Shown: one piece after another, positions 16,327 to 25,283 of the stretch | Layout: each line of letters starts with the position of its first letter | Numbering within the stretch: the stretch's first letter is position 1 | Source: JADZFO01 sp964512635 | Lineage (GTDB): Bacteria > 4484-113 > JAFGCY01 | Direction: 5' to 3' | DNA: 64,000 nt | Assembly (NCBI GenBank): GCA_964512635.1 | Contig: CAZEJB010000010.1 | Coordinates: 44,629-108,628, forward strand | Program-made: the position numbers and the translations under genes | Notes under the pieces: model-generated | What the model saw: only the letters and a program-made list of their open reading frames with translations | Databases searched by the model: none | Told to the model about the DNA's origin: nothing

Positions 16327-17709
16327 CTAAAAAGTCCCGCTGCGGATTTCTCCAGCCTGCTCGGAAAAAGAGACGTACTGGGCCGGGTCAGTGGTCTTGT
16401 ACATATACTTGCCGCGGAAGGTCAGCAGCACGCCGGGATAGATATGGTCGGCCGCCTTGATCCGCGATTCGTGATAGTCCGAGCACAGCGCGCGGGTAGT
16501 TTCCAGCTCCCCGTGGGCCGCCACGATCTGCTGCTCGATTTGCGCCGAGGCCAGCTTGAGCTTGCTTAGCGCGTCCTGCAGCCGCGCGTCCAGCATCGCC
16601 GGATTGCCGCCGCAGCGGCGCAGCAGGCCGTTAAGCGTGGTGTTTACCTGCTCGCGCTTGGCCAGCAGTGCCTGCATCTGAATTTCCTGGTTCTCCAGCG
16701 CGGTCTTGGCAAAGGGGCTTACTCCGACGTTAAGTTTGGTCAGGGTCGCCATCGGGTTGCCGATATTGGGCGCGACGATGTGGCGGTAGGCACTGACCTC
16801 GCCGCCGACAATGTTGCCCTTCTTGCCGGTCAGTTCAATACTTCCACCGCAGATGACATGGCAGTGGCGGATGTAGTTCTCGACCCGCAGGTCGCCGACG
16901 ACCGTCACTTCCGCCTGGTCCAGGGCGCCAATATGCGCATCGCCGCCGACCCGGATGCGGCAGTTGCCATGGCCGAAGACGAGGCCCTGGATGTGCAGAT
17001 TTCCGCCGCATTCCAGCGTGGCCTTTTCGACGTTCCCGCCGATTTCCACATCGCCCTGGGCCCGCACCTGGAAGCCCGGATGCACGCTGCCGCGGATTTT
17101 GACGTTACCGATGAAGTCGATGTTGCCGACGGAGAAGTCGACGTCCTCACGGACCTCGATGCTCTCCATCACTGAGATCTTGCCGCCGACCAGACAGGCA
17201 TGCCCGCTGACCTCGGCGATCACGCTCTGGCCATCTTCGGACAGCCGTGCGCCTCGGCCCGGGCTGAGCTTGGCCGGCTTGCATTTGGGGGGGGCCAGTT
17301 CTTCGCCCCTGACATTGGTGCCCCTGGATTCGGCGTTGTTGCACTGCCGGGAAGCCAGAACATCACCGGCCTTGAAGCTGTTGAAAGTGCCGAGGTTGCG
17401 GAAATCAATGTGCCCGCTGTCATCCTCATGCAGCTCGCCGCCGGCATGGAAGCTGAGAACCAGCTCCTCGTCCGAGGCCGCCTTGGGCGCCTTGCCGCGT
17501 GCAACCACATAACGCGAACCGGCCTGCGGCCGCGCGCAGATTGCCTGCAGGATGTCCGTATCAATGCCGAAGACCACACCGGCTTCGGCCAGCGCCTGCT
17601 GCAGATCCTCGTATCTAAGCTCCTCGGCAGGCTGGCTGCGCAGCACAAGGATGGCCTCCAGTCCGTCTCTGGAGATCTCAATCTGCAGTGTGTTCGTCGC
17701 TATGGCCAT
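16327..17709 (-). CDS. FapA-type (DUF342) beta-helix protein
   Basis: A 460-residue protein of the FapA/DUF342 family. The core is a right-handed beta-helix of short repeats: VGNIDFIGNVKIRGSVHPG, AQGDVEIGGNVEKATLECGG, NLHIQGLVFGHG, VGGDAHIGALDQAEVTVVG, CGGSIELTGKKGNIVGGEVSA. It ends in a coiled-coil-like region (residues ~340-420) and a short beta domain. Family members are cytoplasmic, often near polar or motility functions; precise roles are mostly unknown. It lies 35 bases after the methyltransferase-like gene with no promoter seen between them, so the two are probably one operon, closed by a strong terminator. Confidence 0.88.
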   Translation of the reverse strand: MAIATNTLQIEISRDGLEAILVLRSQPAEELRYEDLQQALAEAGVVFGIDTDILQAICARPQAGSRYVVARGKAPKAASDEELVLSFHAGGELHEDDSGHIDFRNLGTFNSFKAGDVLASRQCNNAESRGTNVRGEELAPPKCKPAKLSPGRGARLSEDGQSVIAEVSGHACLVGGKISVMESIEVREDVDFSVGNIDFIGNVKIRGSVHPGFQVRAQGDVEIGGNVEKATLECGGNLHIQGLVFGHGNCRIRVGGDAHIGALDQAEVTVVGDLRVENYIRHCHVICGGSIELTGKKGNIVGGEVSAYRHIVAPNIGNPMATLTKLNVGVSPFAKTALENQEIQMQALLAKREQVNTTLNGLLRRCGGNPAMLDARLQDALSKLKLASAQIEQQIVAAHGELETTRALCSDYHESRIKAADHIYPGVLLTFRGKYMYKTTDPAQYVSFSEQAGEIRSGTF

Positions 17710-17744
17710 TGCCGTAAGGCACGCCTGGCCGGGGCAACGTGGTG

Positions 17745-19712
17745 CTAGCTGATCAGCGTGGCAACCGCCATGGGCTCGACTGTCTTATACAGCTCGCCCT
17801 TGCCGGTGCCATCGCGCAGCGCGTTGGCCAGCGCAATGCCACCCTTTACATCGGCAATGTCGGCGCTGACTATAGGCTGCTCCTGACGCTGGCCCGCCGG
17901 CAGCGACTCCATAATCAGAGCCACGACGTTATGGCGGCCCTCAACCTGCGGCAGGCGCAGGAAATGGGTCACGGCACGGCCCTGCAGGAATTCACCGAGC
18001 AGCGCGCGCTCCTTGAGCAGCACAAGCAGCTCATAGAGCACGAACACCGCGCAGCGTCCGCCGGGGTTCAGGAGGTGCAGCGACAGCTCAAGGTAGTTGG
18101 CTGCCAGGTTGGGATCACCGTCAAAGGTGAAGTTGCCCAGCACCGTGTCGAAGCGCTGCGGGATCTCGTTCTCTTCATTGGAGTCGAGGCCGAAGACGTC
18201 CGGCAACTCGGACAGGAAGTCGTTGCTGTAGATGTAAACGTTCTCGAAGCCCGACAGGCGCGTGATGATGCGGCCGGCGCGGGCCAGGACCTTGTTGTGC
18301 TCAATGGCCGTGTATTTCTCACTCAGGAAGTACTCGATCAGGTCCTTCTGGGTGATCATGAAGCGGTCGCGGGCCCGGTCAATAAAGCCCTTATCGAGAC
18401 CTGACAGAATAAAGCGCGTACCGTCCGGCTGGACCAGCTCGACCCGGCGGTCGTCTTCGGTCAGGGCCCAGGCGCTGCCCTCGAGGTGTTCATACAGATA
18501 GTTGAACAGCTCGACCGAGAAGTTGCCCTCAAAGCAGGACGGATGCAGCACCGTGTTCTTGATCGACGGGCGCAGGATCTCAATCAGGATGCGGTAAAAC
18601 TCGTTGGGGATGATCGCCCGCTCGGTGGAGTAGGGCTGGTACTTCAGGCGCAGCACGTCCTGCATCTTGCGGGCCGAGAGCGGCGCGTTGGCCACAGTGG
18701 CGGTTGAGATCGTCGTGCTGGCGGTCTCCAGCTCCATCAGCTGGTTGATGAACTTCTGCATTTCCTGGCGCTCGGAGGGGTCAAGTCCGCGCTCCTTGGG
18801 CGCCGGCTCGACGCGGTGGAAGCTCATCACGCCATAGTCGTCGACCCCGGCGGCGGACAGCACCTGGCTGAGCTTGGCGGCGAAATCCTCCTGCTTGGGC
18901 TGCAGGTCTTCGCGCTGCTCCAGGATTTCCTGGGCCTGCTTGACCTGGGCCTTGCGCAGGCGGCTCTTGACCAGACGCTCGTCGTCGCCTCCGCCCTCCT
19001 CACCGCGCGAGGAGACCAGGGCCTCCTGGAAGCCGCTCTCCAGCACCAGCTCAACTTCCTTGGTCTTGCGCTTGGGCACTGCCGCGGCAGCGCTGGCCTG
19101 GGTCTGCTTCTTCTCGGCCTGCTCCTTAAGCAGCCAGAGCTTGCGCTCGCTGACAAAGCGGCGATCGATCAGCGGCTGCAGGATTGCGATATCCGGGCTG
19201 AGCGAAAAGCGCTCACAGATGTGCTTCAGCAGGTCCTTTTCGGACAGCCCTCCGGGGTACTGCTTGAGTACCTCGACCGCTTCCTCATTGACCAGCTTCC
19301 ATTCGCTCAGGCCCCAGCGGCTGCCGAGCTTCTGCAGGCCCTCGGCGCGCTCGAGCTCCAGGACGACCACCGCGACCTTCCAGCCCAGCTTCTGCGCCAC
19401 TTTGCTCTTGACGTCGCGCTCATAAAGAAACTGGCGCTGCTCGCGCATGACTTCGTTCAAAACGCGATATTCGGGCATCTCTTCAAGCTGGATGCGCCAG
19501 AGCTCGCCATCCTGGTGGAAGTAGGACTGCGCCTTCAGGACCGGCAGCGCGTATCGCTGCTGGGCATCCTCGTCCGAACGAATGGACTTCAGATGGGTGC
19601 GCAGTTCGGCGCCAACCTCGGCGAGGCTGACCGGCGTCTGCTCAAGCACGCTGCGCTTGAACACAAACTGTCGAATGATGTCGACGTTACTTAACGGCTG
19701 CTTGCTGACCAT
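17745..19712 (-). CDS. Large protein with winged-helix-like N-terminus and degenerate N6-adenine methyltransferase fold
   Basis: A 655-residue cytoplasmic protein. Residues ~1-205 look like two or three tandem winged-helix units (SLAEVGAELRTHLKS ... HQDGELWRIQ; GLSEKDLLKHICERF ... FVSERKLWLL). Residues ~205-300 are charged and coiled-coil-like. From ~370 the sequence follows a Type-I HsdM-like methylase: IPNEFYRILIEIL, NTVLHPSCFEGNFSVEL (motif I normally DPxxGxG) at ~386, then FDTVLGNFTFDGD (motif IV normally NPPF) at ~521 and NPGGRCAVFV. Both catalytic motifs are altered, so methylation is unlikely; a DNA-binding or sensing role is inferred. AAGGT lies six bases before the ATG. Confidence 0.65.
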   Translation of the reverse strand: MVSKQPLSNVDIIRQFVFKRSVLEQTPVSLAEVGAELRTHLKSIRSDEDAQQRYALPVLKAQSYFHQDGELWRIQLEEMPEYRVLNEVMREQRQFLYERDVKSKVAQKLGWKVAVVVLELERAEGLQKLGSRWGLSEWKLVNEEAVEVLKQYPGGLSEKDLLKHICERFSLSPDIAILQPLIDRRFVSERKLWLLKEQAEKKQTQASAAAAVPKRKTKEVELVLESGFQEALVSSRGEEGGGDDERLVKSRLRKAQVKQAQEILEQREDLQPKQEDFAAKLSQVLSAAGVDDYGVMSFHRVEPAPKERGLDPSERQEMQKFINQLMELETASTTISTATVANAPLSARKMQDVLRLKYQPYSTERAIIPNEFYRILIEILRPSIKNTVLHPSCFEGNFSVELFNYLYEHLEGSAWALTEDDRRVELVQPDGTRFILSGLDKGFIDRARDRFMITQKDLIEYFLSEKYTAIEHNKVLARAGRIITRLSGFENVYIYSNDFLSELPDVFGLDSNEENEIPQRFDTVLGNFTFDGDPNLAANYLELSLHLLNPGGRCAVFVLYELLVLLKERALLGEFLQGRAVTHFLRLPQVEGRHNVVALIMESLPAGQRQEQPIVSADIADVKGGIALANALRDGTGKGELYKTVEPMAVATLIS

Positions 19713-19765
19713 TTCTTACCTTCTTTAAGCGACACAAAGCAGCCCGCAGAGCGGGCCGGGTGGAT

Positions 19766-19771
19766 ATTATA
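19766..19771 (-). promoter_or_regulatory. -10 box TATAAT upstream of the methyltransferase-like gene
   Basis: Consensus hexamer on the minus strand with a GCCCGC/GCGGGC hairpin between it and the ribosome site of the gene ending at 19712. No clear -35. Confidence 0.5.
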
Positions 19772-19883
19772 AAGTATGTGGCGCCCGGGGCGGGTATGAG
19801 CTGTGTACGCAGATTCCCGGCGATTTCCGCCCTAACCGGGCCGTGCGCTGGCCGGGTTGCGGCGGGCCAGTTTGTGCCCTCGG

Positions 19884-19889
19884 TATAAT
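19884..19889 (+). promoter_or_regulatory. -10 box TATAAT of tRNA-Ala
   Basis: Consensus hexamer ending nine bases before the mature tRNA 5' end. Confidence 0.65.
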
Positions 19890-19898
19890 AGGCCTGCT

Positions 19899-19974
19899 GG
19901 GGGCGTAGCTCAGCTGGTAGAGCAACTGGTTTGCATCCAGTAGGCCGGCGGTTCGAGTCCGCTCGCCTCCACCA
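19899..19974 (+). tRNA. tRNA-Ala (anticodon TGC)
   Basis: 76 bases including encoded CCA. Acceptor GGGGGCG pairs with CGCCTCC (one G-U), D-arm AGCTCAGCTGGTAGAGC, anticodon stem ACTGG/CCAGT with loop TTTGCAT (anticodon TGC), T-loop GGTTCGAGTCC. Confidence 0.97.
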
Positions 19975-20019
19975 AAAGGTTCGGGCAGCAGTAGGCTGCC
20001 GTCTCACTTGCGAGGACCT

Positions 20020-20298
20020 ATGACAAGCACAAATCTGACGGCCAGGATGTACCTTGATCAGGGGCGTGCTGCCCTGCAGCAGGAGCAGTTTGATGCTGCC
20101 GCTGACCACTTCAGGCTGGCCGTGGAAGCCGATCCGCAGTTCGAGGAGGCGCACCGCTTCCTGGCCGAGGCCTACGAGAAGCTCGGCTATGCCCACCGTG
20201 CGCGCAAGGCCTGGGAGGCACTGCTGCGCATAACCAAGGACCCGAAGAAGCAGGAAGAGATCCGCGAAAAGATCACCGGCTTTTCTGCCCAGCGCTGA
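20020..20298 (+). CDS. Small tetratricopeptide-repeat protein
   Basis: A 92-residue soluble protein with about two TPR units: ARMYLDQGRAALQQEQFDAA, ADHFRLAVEADPQFEEAHRF and LAEAYEKLGYAHRARKAWEALL. TPRs mediate protein-protein contacts. The ATG follows GAGGA. It precedes the zinc-finger/RDD gene by 64 bases on the same strand and may share its transcript. No catalytic domain. Confidence 0.8.
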   Translation: MTSTNLTARMYLDQGRAALQQEQFDAAADHFRLAVEADPQFEEAHRFLAEAYEKLGYAHRARKAWEALLRITKDPKKQEEIREKITGFSAQR

Positions 20299-20362
20299 CA
20301 GGTCAGGGGATGGCCCGCGCAAAGCGGACTGGTAAAACTCGATCCTAAGGACCCCGCCATTC

Positions 20363-21571
20363 ATGGACGAGAACCTCGAGAAAAACCCTGGAAATTCAGA
20401 CCAGCCGGCGCCTGAAGGCCCGCCGTCCTCTGCCAGCGAGCTGTGGAGACTGCTCAATGAGCCGGGCCACATGGCTGAGTCGGAAGAGATCAGCACTGCC
20501 GATGTGGATTCACAGGTGCGCGAACTTCAGGCGGCGGAAGCAGCTGAAATTCGCGAGATCGAGCGCCGCTCCCGTGAAGCCGAGCAGCGCCGCGCCGACC
20601 AGCAGGCCCGCGAGCAGAGCACACCCTCCGAGGTTGCACCGGTGGCCAAGGCTGATGAGCACTGGAGCCAGATCCGCCGCATCCTGGAAACGCCGGACGA
20701 CGTTGATGTCGACTTCGACATGAGCCGGCAGTCCCGGGTTACCGCCAGCGAGGATGAAGGCGACCCGGCGATCCTGGCCTTCATGCGCGAGGAGACCCTG
20801 GTCATCCGCTGCCGCAAACACCCGACAGTGGATGCCAAGGCGCAGTGCCCGGAGTGCCAGGCCTATTACTGCGGTGAATGTCTGGTAGTGCGCAAGGGGC
20901 GGCTTCTGTGCCGCGACTGCGCCGATACGGTGTTTGTCCCCACAGAGGAAGAAGTGCTGTCGGCGGCAGAGCGCGGCGGCGAGCTGCCCGAAGAGCAGGT
21001 CATGCCGACGCAGGCCCCGGAGTTCCAGGTCGGCTCGGAGATTTTCGGACGCGAGGGCGCCCCGACAAACCCGCTTAAGCAGCTCCTGGCTCTGGTGGTT
21101 GATCTGGCTATCAGCCGCGGCTCGGTTTTCCTGCTGCTGTGGGTGCTCTCCAAGGTCTCCAGCCTGCCGAGCCAGATGTTCCATATCTTTGATGCCGGCG
21201 CTGATCCGCTCACCCTGGGGCTCTGGCTGAAGACCTTTATCCTTGGCATTCCGCTGGTCCCCTGGCTGGTGCTGTTCTTCTTCACGGACTTTGTTTATTA
21301 CTTCCTCAGCCTTGGCTTTACGAACCGCTCGCCGGGCATGAGCGCGCTGGGCTGCCGCATTTCCACGGTTTGGGGTGATTTTGTGTCCTTCGGCGCTGTT
21401 GCCACCCGAACCCTGATTTTCCTGATCACGCTGGGATTCCCTGGCATCATCATGGCCTTCTTTATTCCACATTTCCGCGGCCTGCATGACATTCTTGCCG
21501 GCACGATTGTGGTGAACTATGCGGGCGTCAAACGGGTTGACGCTTACGAGACCATTCAAATCAAGCTATAA
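20363..21571 (+). CDS. Zinc-finger/RDD-family membrane protein
   Basis: A 402-residue protein. Residues 1-145 are a charged, partly coiled cytoplasmic region. Residues 150-186 form a B-box-like zinc-binding pattern: CRKH, CPEC, CGEC and CRDC pairs. Residues ~233-402 are an RDD-type membrane domain with three or four segments (VFLLLWVLSKV, FILGIPLVPWLVLFFF, TLIFLITLGFPGIIMAFFI) and the internal motif RSPGMSALGCRIS. RDD proteins are poorly characterised, some linked to ion exchange. The combination with a zinc ribbon is known in environmental bacteria but its role is not known. Confidence 0.8.
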   Translation: MDENLEKNPGNSDQPAPEGPPSSASELWRLLNEPGHMAESEEISTADVDSQVRELQAAEAAEIREIERRSREAEQRRADQQAREQSTPSEVAPVAKADEHWSQIRRILETPDDVDVDFDMSRQSRVTASEDEGDPAILAFMREETLVIRCRKHPTVDAKAQCPECQAYYCGECLVVRKGRLLCRDCADTVFVPTEEEVLSAAERGGELPEEQVMPTQAPEFQVGSEIFGREGAPTNPLKQLLALVVDLAISRGSVFLLLWVLSKVSSLPSQMFHIFDAGADPLTLGLWLKTFILGIPLVPWLVLFFFTDFVYYFLSLGFTNRSPGMSALGCRISTVWGDFVSFGAVATRTLIFLITLGFPGIIMAFFIPHFRGLHDILAGTIVVNYAGVKRVDAYETIQIKL

Positions 21572-21601
21572 TTGGCTTTCATCCGACGTTAGGGGAACTG
21601 C

Positions 21602-22462
21602 ATGCCGTTCACACTCGCACTGTTGTTGCAGGCGGACGATCCCGGCAACCGCAATCTGCTGATCCTGGGCGTGGCCATTGTTGGCTGCCTGCTCGTGCTG
21701 GGCCTGCGGTTTTTCCGGGCCCTCTTTGAGGTCATCACGGCGCCTCAGGCCAGCCTTGGTCACCATGGCCGCAGTGACGGCTTCATGCATTCGCTGATGA
21801 TCGTCCTGCTGGGCGGTCTGATCGGCACGCTGGTGGTCTTCCTGCAGCTCGACAAGATCAAGGACGGGCTGTCGGCCTTTGCCCAGTCCGTTTCAACGAT
21901 GGTTGCTTCCGGCGCCACCAACAAGAACTACGCGGATGTTATCGGCTCGACGGCGCTGACGACCGTCAACCAGAATGTCGACAACTACGTCATCAACAAC
22001 CTGATCCTGCTGCCGCTGTATTTCGTGGCAATGTGGATCCTGGTCAGTCTGCTGGCTTTCGCCTTCTCGAAGATGCTCGGCGGCCAGTCGACGATGCCCG
22101 GCATGGCCGGCGCGCTGGCCTATTCGTACTTCTTCATGGCGATCGGTACCTGCATGGCACTGACCACCCAGATCGGCATGCTGCCTTCCATGTTCGGCGC
22201 GGCGGCCGGGGCATCACCAGGGATGGACGTGGTAGCCATCATTGGCATGATCCTGAACCTCTTTGGCGTGATCCTGTTCCTGATGGGAATCAGCCAGGGC
22301 GGCGATCTGACCGTCGGTGCTACCGTCGGCGTGCTGGTCTTCATGCTGATCATCCTGGGCGGCGGCGAGTACTTCGGCTTCTATAAGGCCAAGGAAGCCT
22401 TTGACGGCTGGGTCGGCAAGCTGCAGAGTACGAATCCCGCAGTTGGCGGCAAGGGCACTTAG
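21602..22462 (+). CDS. Multi-pass membrane protein (286 aa), function unknown
   Basis: About six membrane segments: NLLILGVAIVGCLLVLGL, MIVLLGGLIGTLVVFL, NLILLPLYFVAMWILVSLL, GALAYSYFFMAIGTCMAL, AIIGMILNLFGVILFLM and VGVLVFMLIILGG. The layout and the GQSTMPGMAGALAYS segment recall Yip1-family proteins, but the match is weak. AGGGG precedes the ATG. It sits between the RDD and TolC genes on the same strand, so an envelope or transport role is reasonable. Confidence 0.7.
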   Translation: MPFTLALLLQADDPGNRNLLILGVAIVGCLLVLGLRFFRALFEVITAPQASLGHHGRSDGFMHSLMIVLLGGLIGTLVVFLQLDKIKDGLSAFAQSVSTMVASGATNKNYADVIGSTALTTVNQNVDNYVINNLILLPLYFVAMWILVSLLAFAFSKMLGGQSTMPGMAGALAYSYFFMAIGTCMALTTQIGMLPSMFGAAAGASPGMDVVAIIGMILNLFGVILFLMGISQGGDLTVGATVGVLVFMLIILGGGEYFGFYKAKEAFDGWVGKLQSTNPAVGGKGT

Positions 22463-22542
22463 GCCCGCGAAAGACAATTGGCCGGCCAGCGTGGTCTATA
22501 CTCTCTCTGGCCCCAGGGCCACGAGGAAGAGGAGGAGGCGAG

Positions 22543-24378
22543 GTGAGCCGGCAGATGCCAACACACCATGATTCGCGCCGCGCGGACGCTGTCCGCCGTG
22601 CCAGTGATGACAACAGCAATCCACTGCGTGCGCTGCTCGCGGCTGCACTGGTTGCGCTCAGCATCCTGCTTCTGGCGGCCGCTGACAGCACTGCGGTCAA
22701 TGCCGATTCCAGTCAGGCAGAGAGCGTTGAGACCACTCAGCCGGCTGATAGCGACGCTGAAGCAATGGACGCCGACGCCGCTGAAACAGCGGTCGAAGAG
22801 TCCGAGGCCGATGCACTGCTGATTGAAGCCGCCGACCCCAGCGAGCGCAGCGACAGCACGTTGATGGCGGTGCTGGCCGGCGCAGACGCCGAGGCGGGCA
22901 TGCCCGGGCGCGTGGGACTGAGCGAGCATGTAGACCCGCAGACCGGCGAGCATCCGGTCTATAAGCTGCGCCCGGTGCCCTTCAGCGATGCAGGCGCTCA
23001 GCTGGTGACCCTCGATGACCTGCTCAATCTGGCGCTGGAGAACAACTCAGCGCTGCAGAGCCAGGGCTACAACATCGAAAAGGGCCATTACAGCGTTGAC
23101 CAGACCTACTATGCCTATGATCCCGAGTTGGCCGCCGGGCTGAGCTACAGCCGTCGCGCCGGGGGATCCCGCCTGATCGATGATGGGGCGGGCGGCACGA
23201 TTCTGATCAACGGCACCACCAGCAACAGCATGAACGCCAACTTTGACTACACGCTTCCGCGAGAGAATGGCGACCGCTTTACCCTCGGCTACAACCTCAG
23301 CGGCAGCCGGACCAGTGGCGGAAGCAGCAGCGGATCCAACCAGGACAGCTTTTCCAGCGGCATTACGCTCGGCTTTAACCGGCCGCTGGGCCGCGGTGCG
23401 GGCAAGCACATCAACCGCATTCCGCGCTATGTGGCATCAAACAACCTGCAGCTCAGCTATGAGCAGCTTGACGATCAGACCCGTACGCTCAAGCGCAGCA
23501 TTTTGGACAGCTATTACCAGGCAGTCACCGCGCGTCAGGCGATCGACGTGCGCCAGCGCAATCTGGAAACGGCGCTCAAGCAGCTTGAGCGGGCCGTCGA
23601 GCGCTATAAGGTCGGCCTTGGGATCCAGGCTGACGTGCTGCAGGCCGAGAACAACGTCCTTAACCAGCGCAGCACACTGCTCAGCGCTGAGAAGGGCTAC
23701 CAGGACATCCTGGACACGCTGACCACCCTGGTCGGCCTGCCTCAGGAGTACACCCTGGCGGTCGATACAGGCGAGGCTCTGCTTGACCGCAATGCCGTGC
23801 TGCCCGACGACCTCTGGGATCTGGTACGCAACAACAGCTTCGAGCTCAAGAGCCTCAACACCCAGCTCGCCAATCAGCGTCTCCAGCGCGAGCAGCTCGA
23901 AGACCAGCTCAAGCCGGCGCTGGGCCTGTCGGTCAGCTATGGCCGCAGCGGCGACGAGGACTCCGTCGGCCCGGCCGTCAGCAGCCTGAGTAACGACAAC
24001 CTGCAGCTGGGCCTCAACTGGCAGACCAAGAAGGGCGAGCGCAGCACCAAAGCCAGTCTGGCCCAGAACCAGCTGGACCTCGCCAGCCTTGAGCTGGACA
24101 TGCAGCAGACAGAGCTTGAGCTTAAGGGCCGCGTACGCGAACGCCAGCGCGACCTGGAGACCAAGGCCGAGCAGATCGGCCTGGCTGAGAGCAACCTGGC
24201 GGTGACCCAGCAGGCCTACGAAATCGCGGTGGAACGCAACAACGTGGGTCTGGCGACTACCCTGGATGTAATCGAAGCGCAGGAAGACGTGCTGGCTGCC
24301 GAGCTGGCGCTGCTCAATGCGCGGGTGGCCTACCACCAGACCTACCGCGAGCTTCTCTTGCTCGCGGGCGTCATCTAG
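22543..24378 (+). CDS. TolC-family outer-membrane efflux protein
   Basis: A 611-residue protein with GTG start and a strong GAGGAGG ribosome site. A hydrophobic segment (LLAAALVALSILLLAAADS, residues ~30-48) is the signal, followed by an acidic Ala/Glu/Asp stretch to ~120. The rest shows the duplicated TolC pattern: LVTLDDLLNLALENNSALQS, DSYYQAVTARQAIDVRQRNL, LERAVERYKVGLGIQADVLQ, then LWDLVRNNSFELKSLNTQLA and AYEIAVERNNVGLATTLDVI. TolC trimers form the outer-membrane tunnel for efflux or type I secretion. It lies 23 bases before an ABC ATPase. It is evidence for a double-membraned cell. Confidence 0.92.
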   Translation: MSRQMPTHHDSRRADAVRRASDDNSNPLRALLAAALVALSILLLAAADSTAVNADSSQAESVETTQPADSDAEAMDADAAETAVEESEADALLIEAADPSERSDSTLMAVLAGADAEAGMPGRVGLSEHVDPQTGEHPVYKLRPVPFSDAGAQLVTLDDLLNLALENNSALQSQGYNIEKGHYSVDQTYYAYDPELAAGLSYSRRAGGSRLIDDGAGGTILINGTTSNSMNANFDYTLPRENGDRFTLGYNLSGSRTSGGSSSGSNQDSFSSGITLGFNRPLGRGAGKHINRIPRYVASNNLQLSYEQLDDQTRTLKRSILDSYYQAVTARQAIDVRQRNLETALKQLERAVERYKVGLGIQADVLQAENNVLNQRSTLLSAEKGYQDILDTLTTLVGLPQEYTLAVDTGEALLDRNAVLPDDLWDLVRNNSFELKSLNTQLANQRLQREQLEDQLKPALGLSVSYGRSGDEDSVGPAVSSLSNDNLQLGLNWQTKKGERSTKASLAQNQLDLASLELDMQQTELELKGRVRERQRDLETKAEQIGLAESNLAVTQQAYEIAVERNNVGLATTLDVIEAQEDVLAAELALLNARVAYHQTYRELLLLAGVI

Positions 24379-24401
24379 CCCCATCGGGAGAAAGGACTTA
24401 A

Positions 24402-25151
24402 GTGACTACGATCATCGAGTTCCGCGACATCACCAAGGTCTACAAGATGGGTGAGCACGAAGTTCGGGCGCTCAACGGCGTCAGCTTCAGCATCCTGGAA
24501 GGCGACATGGTGGCAATCATGGGCAGCTCCGGCTCCGGCAAGAGCACGGCCATGAACATCATGGGCTGTCTCGACCGCCCGACCAGCGGCGGTTATTACC
24601 TGGACGGCAAGGATGTATCCCGCCTGTCGGACGCCGAGCTGGCGCGGATCCGCAACCGCCAGATCGGCTTCGTGTTCCAGAGCTTCAACCTGCTGCCGCG
24701 CACCAGCGCGCTGGAGAACGTGGAGCTGCCGATGGTCTACAGCGGCCATATCCCAAACCGGCGCCAGCGCGCCACCCAGGCGCTGACCAAGGTCGGCCTG
24801 GGGGAGCGCGTGACCCACAAGCCCAACGAGCTTTCCGGCGGCCAGCAGCAGCGAGTGGCGATTGCCCGGGCGCTGGTAAATGAGCCGGCCATTATCCTGG
24901 CCGACGAGCCGACCGGTAACCTCGACAGCCGCTCAAGCGAAGAGATCATGGGGATTTTCCAGGAGCTCAACGACGGTGGCATCACACTGGTCATCGTGAC
25001 CCACGAAGAAGATATCGCCCAGCACTGCAAGCGCATCATCCGCTTCCGCGACGGCCTGATCCTGGCCGATGAGAAGGTCCAGAACCGGGTGATCGCCTCG
25101 GCGCGTGTTGCTGCAGGCAAACCAGCCGAGCCCGCTGCGGCTCCGGCCTGA
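24402..25151 (+). CDS. MacB/LolD-type ABC transporter ATP-binding protein
   Basis: A 249-residue ATPase with GTG start after AAAGGA. Walker A MGSSGSGKSTAMNIMGCLDRP, Q-loop VFQSFNLLPRTSALENVELP, signature LSGGQQQRVAIARAL, Walker B IILADEPTGNLDS, switch His in VIVTHEEDIA. The LLPRTSALENVELP motif is typical of MacB/LolD/FtsE-like ATPases. The Ala/Pro tail after residue 230 is unusual. Its permease and membrane-fusion partners are not next to it: the following gene is convergent after a terminator. Confidence 0.92.
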   Translation: MTTIIEFRDITKVYKMGEHEVRALNGVSFSILEGDMVAIMGSSGSGKSTAMNIMGCLDRPTSGGYYLDGKDVSRLSDAELARIRNRQIGFVFQSFNLLPRTSALENVELPMVYSGHIPNRRQRATQALTKVGLGERVTHKPNELSGGQQQRVAIARALVNEPAIILADEPTGNLDSRSSEEIMGIFQELNDGGITLVIVTHEEDIAQHCKRIIRFRDGLILADEKVQNRVIASARVAAGKPAEPAAAPA

Positions 25152-25216
25152 TACTCCTGCCAGCCTGCTGAGCTTGGACTGTGCGTCTGCGACCTATAAC
25201 CACCAGACCTGAACCA

Positions 25217-25250
25217 AAAGAAAGCCCCGGCCGTAGCCGGGGCTTTTTTG
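25217..25250 (+). terminator. Intrinsic terminator of the TolC/ABC operon (bidirectional)
   Basis: Stem AAAGCCCCGGC / GCCGGGGCTTT, loop CGTA, then TTTTTT. The left flank AAAAG makes it usable by the convergent gene as well. Confidence 0.92.
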
Positions 25251-25283
25251 TTCGCATGTACAGCGGCCAGCGGCCGCAGGCGA

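Noticed and set aside
19687..20496. Minus-strand open frame of 269 codons across tRNA-Ala
   Set aside because: It contains the SNRRPTGCKPVALPAELR signature, the well-known false translation of a tRNA antisense strand, and overlaps the TPR gene.
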